DNA of 64,000 nt, taken from positions 718,168-782,167 of the forward strand of contig OZ020522.1 of assembly GCA_963971425.1 (NCBI GenBank), read 5' to 3'. Positions 38,300 to 47,432 of this stretch are shown here, piece by piece; position 1 is the first letter of the stretch, and each line of letters begins with the position of its first letter. Origin of the DNA: Bryoerythrophyllum caledonicum. Its lineage: Eukaryota; Streptophyta; Bryopsida; Pottiales; Pottiaceae. A program made the translations under genes and the position numbers. Below the pieces are notes generated by a model that had not been told where the DNA came from, did not search any database, and saw only the letters and a program-made list of their open reading frames with translations.

Positions 38300-38313
38300 C
38301 TAAGATGTTCTAA
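38300..38313. repeat. Target-site duplication, 5' side of LINE copy 2
   Basis: CTAAGATGTTCTAA is an exact match to 25,904-25,917 and marks the 5' boundary of the 12.4-kb insertion. Confidence 0.9.
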
Positions 38314-40239
38314 ATGATACCGGTGTGTATGGACCAAAATATATGACAACATGGAGAATTTGCATCACTTGCTCCTCCTTGTCCAAGGTATGAATCATCA
38401 ACAATCCAAATATCAATGATTGTGGGTAAATAAACACACTCTTTCATATGGCTTGAAAATCCATCACTGACTTTTCTTTGTAATTTAAATTATTGGAATA
38501 ATATATGAAATTTTGCTTGAATCTAAGTCCAATCTAATTTTCATTTTAAATTCAACAATAACTCACATCCATTGATCAATATGATTCAATTCATCCACCA
38601 AATCCAAATTCCCGCAATTGTAGCCAAAATTCTAAAAATCGTAACTAATTTACTATTGCTCTAAATGGAGTGTTCCAAACGAGTATGGCAAGATAATCAC
38701 AAGACCTACAATAGTAAAATAGCAATTCAAAGATCAAAGCAACATTCAAGTAGTGATTAGGGCGTGACTGCAGCTCATTAGATTTCCACTAAACGCAATT
38801 TTTACAATGTTGTCAAAGTTTTAGAATGTATAACAAATCCAATATAGCTTTAAATGGAGTGTTTTAAGCAGTTATGGAAAGATGAGCACAAAATTTACAA
38901 CATTGAGTATATGTCAAAGCAAAGGTTGAAGCAATATTCAAATACAATTAGGGCATCTCCGTAGCTTGTTAGATTGGTGGCTTTTGCCACTAAAACTAGA
39001 TCCACCTCCCCATGCTTTTGTTCCACGAGCTAAGCTTTAGATCATTGCTCAATGCTCTTGATCTACTTCTTCAAACCCAAGATCTTGTGTGACTATTCTT
39101 CTCTCAGAGCTTAAATGCTATTGCTACTTGGAGGAAGAAAAAACCAAGAGAAAAAAGAAAAGAAGGGAAGGCCTAGAAAACAAGAGAGAGGGGTGGTGGC
39201 CAAGGAGAGAAGGAGAGAAAAAACAAGAGACACCAAAAATTCATACAAGAGAAGCCAAGAAAAGGAGGAAGAGGGGAAGGGAGAGGGGCGGTGGTCATCG
39301 AATCCAAGCGTTGTTGTTGCCTTAACTTGCACCTAAGACCTTTCTCTTTTCAATTTTTTGAAAAAGTGATAAAAATAACTAAAGGCATGAAGGAATTTGT
39401 GTTTCAAAAGTAAATAAATCAATCAATCAAAGATTTTACTATTACAACTAAAGCATTGGATCTAAATTATGAGAATTTTCATGATTTTGGAAAAGAGAAT
39501 TATAATCCCATGTAAACCCCCTTAGTAGAACTAAATTAGATTTTTTTTGCAAATGATTAAATTGGAATGAAAGAGGGAAATTCTAAATAACTATTTTAGT
39601 CAATTCTAGCATGACTATTGGATGAAAAGGGGAAAATACCTAGCTAAGAAGATGGTTATTCCCTTTGTAGATGGCCATTAGACATCTTTAAGCTAGGACT
39701 TGCCAAAAGATATAGTTAAATATGCTATTTAATCATAACATCGTTGAAATGAGTAAAAGTTGAATTATTAATAGGAAAATTGAGCAAATTCAATAGATGT
39801 AGCTCTTAGTAGCGCTGATAATAACCTCAACCTACAATGCTTAAATATCAAGCGGGTCAACTTCCAATCGATTAGCTGAGGGACTTTCTAGGCCTTATAT
39901 TGCATCTATAAGAGTAAAGCAAAGAACCCTTTTAGAAGGGTTTGGATCCAAATCCTTACCGCTATAGTGGAAGTGTCATTGTCATTATTATGAGCCTATT
40001 GTTGTAATGAAAAAAAAAATTAAAATTAAGGGTACTTTTCTAGGTATGCTCTTTTTAAAATAAAAATGGATTTTGTCTAATTCAATGTAGCTATTCTTTA
40101 ATCAATCTTAACTTGCAAATATTTTTAACCTTTTCATTTTTTTCTTTTTTGCTAAAACTCTTTTCACTCAAACTAATCTTCTTCTATACTCAACTCCTTT
40201 TACATCAAGTCTTTTTCTTCCACTCTGCCTGTTTGTTCT
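38314..40239. other. Intergenic DNA with a diverged tandem duplication and a purine-rich tract
   Basis: Two diverged direct copies offset by about 190 bp lie at 38,650-38,784 and 38,840-38,975 (TAAATGGAGTGTT, CAAAG...GAAGCAA-type blocks, AATTAGGGC, TTAGATT). A strongly purine-rich run covers 39,136-39,292. No gene can be supported; the rest is AT-rich. Confidence 0.6.
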
Positions 40240-40345
40240 CGTCACTATTTCTTTGTCCACAAGACAACAAAAAGTAGAAAGGAACTATTGCCCCCTCTCG
40301 AGGGTAGACACTATGGGACAAGTAACGAGTAACCAATAACCAGTG
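40240..40345 (-). mobile_element. LINE 3'-UTR fragment (third copy of the family)
   Basis: GGAACTATTGCCCCC then TCTCGAGGGTAGACACTATG and ACAAGTAAC match the 3' UTR of copy 2 (26,020-26,070) in the same orientation. Weaker similarity (CCACAAGACAAC) extends left. There is no hairpin or (TTC)n tail and no coding part, so this is a broken relic. Confidence 0.75.
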
Positions 40346-40348
40346 ACC

Positions 40349-40731
40349 ACACCAAACACTCAATATAGTATGGCTTCATTGGTAATGTCGGTGAAAAATT
40401 ATGTGGACCACATCAATTATGGTTTTGGAACACAATTGATGTGGGCACATTTCAACATGTGTCATGCCATTCTTTGCCACCACACCGTCACTCACTACCA
40501 AATATCTTCCACTCCTCTTTGCTTATCGCCACCTCACCGCTGCTCACCGCCACCTCTCCATAATCCACATAAAATTTGTGTCAACAATTTTGACATATCC
40601 CACACTATTTTATGAGGAACATGATTTGATGTGGATTGAGAATTGAGGTGGACCACTCTAATTTGTGTGTACTTGAATTAGTGTAGGCATTTCGAAATAG
40701 ACTGGTCCACACTACATGCAGTGTTTGGTGT
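40349..40731. mobile_element. 383-bp MITE-like element with 12-bp perfect terminal inverted repeats
   Basis: ACACCAAACACT (40,349-40,360) and AGTGTTTGGTGT (40,720-40,731) are exact inverted repeats. Inside, CCACATCAATT and AATTGATGTGG form an 11-bp stem near 40,408-40,445. The interior does not encode a protein. The flanking duplication is unclear, so the superfamily (Harbinger or hAT) is undecided. Confidence 0.6.
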
Positions 40732-41718
40732 AGGAGGTGAAAAATTCCCATATTTTAAAGCTTTGTTTTCCCAAGGAAATTCTTTTGTTTGTAGAAAAAT
40801 GATTCGTTTATGGTAGAGTATGTATTTCTGGGACGGATGGAGTCAGCCAACACATAAATCAACAAGCTCCTTGTAGAATTTAAGAACTATAATTGCATTA
40901 TACAGATCTTGAAATGAAAAAGTTATGAACTCATCAACAATTCGAGAACTCGTACTTCTTCTGATCCTGTGCATAACCTACGAAAGCACCTCAAGCATTG
41001 TTGGATCATAGGAAGCCCATGCATAACCTTGAGGAATATCCATACAATTTTGATATGTCCGGTTAACACCATCAATACGCCGTACAAAATAGGATGCAAC
41101 TACCTAGGAGATTATTCCATACACTCATCCCTCCCATCATCCCTCCCATAAGTTATACCTTTGCTAAGTAATAATGCCACTAACTTATAACCTTAGCTAA
41201 CTATAACCTCAACAAAGTTCTAACTACATTAGTGCTACCATGTCACTAGTGCTGATGTGTCTGAGAATTAAAGCACATAGTAGGTAGATGATGTTGTTGT
41301 TTTATGTTTTTGAGACCAATCAATTACTATATCACTAAATCACTCAACGGTGCTACTATTCCTTCACATGTCACTATTCAATCACCACAAGATCACTATT
41401 CAATTACAATAGTGCCACAAATCCTCACATGTGCTGCCTTCTTCCTTTCAAGACTGTTTTGAATGGTTTTTAAACACTTTTTGAGCTTTACAACCATCCA
41501 ACTTCTCTGTGAATAGGGTATAAGAGGGCCAACTCAAGTCGGCATGGTCATATGACATTTTCACATGCCATCTGACATGGCGCTTGATGTGAGGCCAATT
41601 TTAGGAAATGACAATAGGTGGATGGAGATGAAATTGTGCTGAAGTTACCAAGTCTTCTACTAAAGCCACCACTAACTTTTGACATCTACTAAGTTCTTAC
41701 CACCTCCATCCACCAGCG
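40732..41718. other. Intergenic DNA, nothing recognised
   Basis: AT-rich sequence with no convincing coding region or repeat. Confidence 0.5.
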
Positions 41719-41964
41719 CTATATTTGGCTATAATTTATGAAAGGGATGAGTGTAACCCAAAAGAGAGTTTGACCATGTACTTGTAGACTTTCCAAATAA
41801 CCCCCATCATAATCTGCATACGCACTGACCATTTTGGAAAGAGGTTGTTGAGTAGAGTGACTCAATAACAAAGTCTTCCTATATCGAACTGCTAGATAAT
41901 AGTTCGGACCGAACTTTAAGGTCATGTCCGGAACAAACTGCTTAACTTTTAAATGCCGAAGCAA
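41719..41964 (-). pseudogene. Ty1/copia-type retrotransposon RNase H fragment
   Basis: The minus-strand frame reads LRHLKVKQ, then SAYADYDGGYLES and HGQTLFWVTLIPF. This follows the copia pattern of a RYLKGT-type motif, then (A/G)YADADYAGDL, then TSGYxFxLGxxPISW at the start of RNase H. The fragment is about 80 codons, with no flanking reverse transcriptase or LTR visible. Confidence 0.5.
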
Positions 41965-42028
41965 CCAGAAATTGGCTTATCGGATGACATTGTTGGATGA
42001 TAATCTACGTAAACATCTATTCTTCATC

Positions 42029-42595
42029 CTTTTTTTTTTAAAGAGAGTTCCTTGCATGTATAAGCATTAGATGATGATGAAACTAGCCTCATTGAGGTAA
42101 TCATGTTTTATCTAAGAAAGAAAATGCTTGGGACACGGATCTCAATACAATGAAATTGAGAAACTTCTAGCTTTAGCTCCAGATCTGAATTCAAGCCATC
42201 AAAATGATATTTTTTGAATTTGAGTCCAACTAATGAAATGAAGCTAACGATGTCTAGTTTCCATACCATTTTGAAAACTAAAAAATACGCAAAATTGAAT
42301 AAGTTATTGAACTTGGACCTATAACCATGGTTCTAATTTTAGCTGAACACGAAACTTTCATTTACACCACAAGTTTTGGCACTGTAGTGTCCACCTTTGG
42401 TGAAAATTTCAGAATTTTTTAGCATAATTTGTATATAATATGAATTTTCTTCACTTTTTCTTCAGAAAATCACAAGAAATTCAAATTACCACAAAAAAAT
42501 CTGTGATTGAGACATATGATCTCATCTCTGAATTAAAAAAAATAAAACTCCACTTATATTTGATGAGAAACTAGAGCATACAATTGATTGAAAAT
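42029..42595 (+). repeat. Dispersed repeat, copy b (partner at 20,609-21,180)
   Basis: This is a diverged same-orientation copy of 20,609-21,180, ending about 200 bp before the PNO1 stop codon. Here it is not followed by the hairpin element, so the two repeats are separate units. Confidence 0.85.
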
Positions 42596-42799
42596 TTAGA
42601 TTGATGCCACGGTCATAGGCTCCGTCGTTTAAGGGTTAACCCCTAAACCCTAAAACCGATTCTTGTCCAAAACCCACAAACTGAAGTTTTCATGCACCAA
42701 CAAGCATTTTGTAAACTCAGAGAGCAAAAATAAAAATGAAGCCCATTTGGTGGCAAGAAACTAGTACATTCTTCAAGCTGGAAATTACAGACAGAGGGT

Positions 42800-43931
42800 C
42801 TAAAACTTCTCAGCCAACCGACTTGACACAGTTCTAAGCTTGGAGTAAACCTTGCCAGCCGGAGAGCCGAGAATGAGACTGCAGAGCGCGTCCCTCGACA
42901 CTCGGATGTTGGCGAATGAACCCAGGATGTGTATTCTGGTGTCGGCTATCACAATCCGAGTGCGAGTCGAGTTCTCGATTGCGAACTTCGTCTTGCCTCC
43001 CTTCCCAGACAGCCGCCCGATCGCACGCGACAGATGCTCGCCCTTCAGCGTCTTCACGTCCTTGATCTCAAACGACTCCACGTACAGATCGTCCAGCCTT
43101 AGCAGCGCAATTGCGTCCTGTATGTCAAATCCCAGTATGTAGGCATGTACGAAATCTGCGCACTTCTGAAGAGATCCACCATCCGGAGTGTCTCGTCTCG
43201 TTTTCAGCTCCACCTTTCGCGCCTGCACAAATCACACCAGATGAGGTCAAACGGTACTCAACCTCAGGGATTTTGTTGCGTTTTACAAATTCTTCAACTG
43301 CGAAAGGAAAGCCAATAGAGGGTGTCAGAGTTGCGTTTGGTTCGGAGTTTCAGGGAGCTTGCCATGCAATCCTTGTAACTCGACTCCACAACTGCGGTTA
43401 AACTAGGACGTAGGAAGTTTTTTCTAGAACTTGAAGAGAATTGTCCCGCACTCTGGAAACCCCTAGTACACATAATGAGGTGAAGCATTCTTCTCAACCG
43501 CTAAAGGTTACACCCAATCAAACAGACCGTCAACTTTCCTAGTAACAGAGAGACCTCATGAACAGGACTGCATGTCATCTCAGAAAAAGGAAAAACAAAA
43601 TGCTCAGAGCGAGCACACGATGACCCGAGCGAGAATGAGCAACTAAACCCTAAACCGCGCAGAATACCTTCAAGTTCATGCGGATGTCAATCTTCATCTG
43701 CTCAAACACGGGCGTGTAAATCTCCATCCAATGCTCCTTGAGAGGCGTAAATCGGTGCGACGGCACGAACACCTTCCGGAACTCGAACTTGCCTCCACTC
43801 ATCTCGTGCGCCGACAAGGCCGCGAACTGGGGTTTGGGCGGTGGCACGAAATCCAGCGCCGGGGCTGTCGCCGCAGCGCCCTGCCCCTCGTCCATGGGCT
43901 GCGTATCACCCGTGCTCGCAGGCTCCGCCAT
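42800..43931 (-). CDS. PNO1: PNO1/DIM2-type KH-domain RNA-binding protein, 40S ribosome assembly
   Basis: Two exons: 43,931-43,668 (ATG at 43,931, donor AAG|GTATTC) and 43,222-42,800 (acceptor TGTGCAG|GCG), giving 228 residues. The join produces MNLK-ARKVELKTRR, the conserved core of PNO1. The C-terminal half has ADFVHAYILGFDIQDAIALL, DVKTLKGEHLSRAIGRLSGK, then the KH segment GGKTKFAIENSTRTRIVIAD, HILGSFANIRVSRDA and LILGSPAGKVYSKL. The family binds 18S rRNA precursor in nucleolar and cytoplasmic pre-40S particles and partners the Nob1 nuclease. The N-terminal 60 residues are acidic/Pro-Ala rich and variable. An AAACCCTAAA telo-box lies just inside intron 1 (about 43,647-43,656), common in plant ribosome-biogenesis genes. 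It is divergent from the EXORDIUM-like gene. Confidence 0.95.
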
Positions 43932-44747
43932 AAGAAAACCCTCTCCCACTCCCAAAATTCACCAGCTCCTCCTAAACCCCAAATTAGGTCACGGCTGTCA
44001 CGAAACCTAATTCCCCAAAATCAAGTGCGAGCTACTACTTCTGCAACCTCTCCACACAAAACACGGCAGATATTGGGTAGAATTGGGGGACGTGATGAAG
44101 CTCTCGAAGCTCCAGAGCGACGCCGCGAAAGGGCTTCCACTGCAGCCCGCCCTCGACGTATACCCCCCGAAAAAGTAAAAGTAAAAGTAAACCAAAAGTA
44201 TACCAGAGGACACCCAGGCAGTTAGATGAGCACTGTTGCCATTCTGTCACCGCATTCTTGTAATAATAAGTTGGTTGCTTTTCTTTTCTTCATCAGTTGC
44301 TCAGAGTGATGCTCCATTGCTGTGTGGTTTCTTTAGATTTCATGTCGGAATGATCGGCCCCAGAAATTGCACAGATTGCTGGAAAGTTTACCGATCTGTT
44401 GGAGAGGAGCCCTGCCTTGCACAGCGTTGTAACGATGATGTTTGAATTCCCCGTACTGATTAATGTTATTCACTGTGGTCATGGAAATAAGTTGCTGATT
44501 TTCTTTGCAAAGAAGTGCAGAGATGGTGGAACTGCCCTCTGTTATTACCCCTCTCGTCTCCCATTTCCAACTGCACCTGTCGTTTGTGTGTTTGAGAAGA
44601 GTAAGTGGTGAAGTCAGCTCATCGTGGATCCAAAGGTTGATTTGAGAAAGTCACAAGTGCAGGAAACGTCCCCCTGGAAAATTAAAGCAGGATTCAGAAT
44701 ACTACGTTTCGAACAAAGGAACGAGCAGTACGAACCTGAAACCAGGG
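43932..44747. promoter_or_regulatory. Divergent intergenic region between PNO1 and the EXORDIUM-like gene
   Basis: These 816 bp should hold both promoters and the 5' leaders. A short GC-rich ORF of 27 codons (44,095-44,178; MKLSKLQSDAAKGLPLQPAL start) lies on the + strand and is followed by AAGTAAAAG repeats that contain donor-like GTAAAA. It could be an upstream ORF or the first exon of a lost gene. No TATA box is obvious. Confidence 0.45.
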
Positions 44748-45907
44748 ATGGAACACGACATCATTCCGAACTGCAGGCTGCGTGCAGTGACCGTTTCCTT
44801 GCTGCTGTTGTTAAGTGTCACTGTGCTTGCACCATGTGTTGATGCAGCAGCTGTGGGCTCCGAGAGGAGGCCTGGTCATTCTTGGGGCGGCGCGCATGAT
44901 GCGGCCGTGGAGGCCGGGCAGAGGAGGAGATTGGCAGCGCTGGTGCCACCACAGCCCCTGGTGCTGCCCTACCATAACGGCCCGATCCTGTCCGGGCGGA
45001 ACAACATCACCAAGCTCTACGTCATCTTCTACGGCGCAGTCACGAAGATCCAGCGCTACGCTCTGCGCAAGTTCCTGCGCTCCCTGGCTCCGACGCGGCA
45101 CAGAGCGCGCGCGCGCATTCCCACAGTCGCCAAATGGTGGGAGATCACCAAAGGCTTCCAGGTAAACACGAAGAATTGAACCAAACCCTAATAATCAGGG
45201 AATTCCCACAACTGATGCGCGACTTTTCGCCACAGGACGTGTATGGAGAGAGCGTGGCGCAGCTGATGCTATCCAGCGGGGAAATTCTCGATCAAGGGTA
45301 CTCCCGAGGGACAAACCTGAACCAGACGGACATCGAGGCTCTAGTGCTGGGCTCGCTCACCCAGTTCGACGCCAGCGCGCGCTCGCTCTACATCGTGGTC
45401 ACGGCCGCGGATGTGACGGTTGCCGGATTCTGCCAGGAGGCGTGCGGGCGGCACGGGTACCTCTACCCATCGGACGCCACAGGCGGGCAGACGCTGCCAT
45501 ACGTGTGGGTCGGCGACGCATCCACGCAGTGCCCCGGGCTCTGCTGCTGGCCCTTCGCCAACCTCAACTACACATTCATGGAGGGCACCCAGGACGCGCC
45601 CCTGCTGCCTCCCAACGGAGACGTCGGGGCCGACGGAATGGTCATCAACCTGGCGACGCTGCTCGCGGGCGCCGCCACGGACCCGTATCAGAACGGGTAC
45701 TACCAAGGCGACGCGGCCGCGCCCCTGGAGGCCGTGAGCGCCTGCAGTGGCATCTTCGGGCCCGGCGCGTACGCTGGCTACCCGGGCGACCTGAGGCTAG
45801 ACAACGCCACGCGCGCCAGCTTCAACCTGTTCGGCTTCCGCGGCTCCAAGTTCCTCGTTCCCTGGATGTGGAACCCCTTGACCTTCGCCTGCGCGGGCCC
45901 AAGCTAA
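44748..45907 (+). CDS. EXORDIUM-like (PHI-1 family) secreted protein
   Basis: Two exons, 44,748-45,161 (donor CAG|GTAAAC) and 45,236-45,907 (acceptor CCACAG|GAC), in phase 0, giving 361 residues. A signal peptide is clear (AVTVSLLLLLSVTVLAPCVDA, about residues 14-34). The mature part has the family landmarks: HNGPIL, NITKLYVIFYG, a KWWEIT block, YIVVTAADVTVAGFCQEACG, YVWVGDASTQCPGLCCWPF, PNGDVGADGMVINLATLLAG, NGYYQGDAAAPLEAVSACSG and a Cys near the end. EXORDIUM proteins are apoplastic and linked to brassinosteroid- and carbon-responsive growth; no enzymatic activity is established. The coding sequence is GC-rich, in contrast with its flanks. Which EXO/EXL subgroup it belongs to cannot be set from sequence alone. 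Confidence 0.93.
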
Positions 45908-47432
45908 CCGCTCGAAGAGTAGTTCAACAAAAATTTGGTGGTGCTATTAGTGTGCTGACAATGAGATGCACACTATACTTGGTAAGTTGTAAGCTCATTT
46001 AAAGATGAAAGACCGCTTCTTATACAAATTTAGAACATTCCAACCTGCTAAGAATCTGCTGAAATTTATAGGAATAATTTGGATAATTGAGGATAGGATG
46101 AAACTAGTCTTCTCAAATGAGATGTAGATGATTCACTTTGCTTCGTATGGACTATATTGGTGTTGGGCTCTAGTTGGAGAAGGTTGGACAAATTGAACAC
46201 TGCCAAAAAAAAAATATGAAACATGGTGGGAGTTCCCTCATGGTTTTGAAGTATGTATAATTGCAATAGGTCCTTGTTTGATCTATTAGGTAGAAGGAAG
46301 CATCAATCAACATTGATAATGTTAGATTTTAGCGACCAATATTTATGGTACTTTGGCGATGTTTGACTTCAAGTTTACAAGAACGATAATCTAGCATGAT
46401 AATGACCCCGAACATATGGCAGGAACAATGAAAGAGTGGTTGTCAAGGTAGCCTCTTTGTGTCAAGAAGTGGGATACATAATCCCCCAATCTCAACCAAT
46501 GGACTATCTTTGCGCAATGTTCAAAAGCAAGCTTAACCACTGTTCAACAACGCCTAAAGGCCAGCTAGATTTATGGGAATGTGTCTTTAAAACAATAGGT
46601 TCTTTCACGTCAATTGAATGTTAAAAATCTATACAAGCATGCCATGCCGAAAGGGGGAAGATATCTATGCCAAGGGCAATTGGACTTCTTTTTTAATAAT
46701 TTAAATACATATAAATTCATCACTAGGTTATTTGGGATTTAGTAAGTCAATGTTTACTTGCATCAGCAGAGTCATCTCCCTTTACAAAAGCATTTGATAC
46801 AACATCAATTATAACACGCAACTTGGGTCCAGAACAAATATTAAATGCTCTCTACAATAGCAATTTCCTAATACAACCGCATCCATCAAGCTGAATTGTC
46901 ACCCTACATGATATCCCTTGCATGTAACATCCATAACCCACCCTTTCCATTATAAGGGCCGCTCAAAATAGCAACCTCTATATATAGCACGCAAAGCAAC
47001 AAGGTTGTTCCAAAGTGAGCTTTTTGTACATGCTTTGTACTTGGTACCCAACCTAAACCCGTCTGAAAAACAAAGGTTATTGCAGGAGGCAGTTTCAACC
47101 AAAGTAATACTGCAAGGAATTTTATAAATGTTACAATGTGTGATGTTACAAGTTTTTGATTACTCCTCGACATCAGAAACGACTGATTACATCCAAGAAA
47201 AACATTGAGCGTGGAAGAGTTATTCCTCTACCAAACAACTTGACTAGCCTCTTGGAAGAAAGAAAATCTTTACCGTGTTCGTGTCCTGCATTGCTTCATT
47301 GTTGCACTTCTGTACACTTGTCATCCCGCTCACGTCTGAAGTGCTCCCTTGGCTTAATCCGGTCTCCGATGCCTTGCGCATGAGTTCCGTTATCCTTTAT
47401 CAACTCGTTTAATCCTGCGGTAGTTCCACACA
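45908..47432. other. Intergenic DNA between convergent EXORDIUM-like and rhomboid genes
   Basis: It contains the 3' UTRs of both genes. I see no further gene; open frames here lack protein-like features. Confidence 0.55.

Noticed and set aside
39089-39336. Lys/Arg/Glu-rich open frames at the purine-rich tract
   Set aside because: All frames are low complexity and follow from the purine run; no domain or splice context.
45341-45706. Antisense and alternative frames over the EXORDIUM-like exon 2
   Set aside because: GC-rich codons leave the other frames open; only one frame matches the family and splices correctly.
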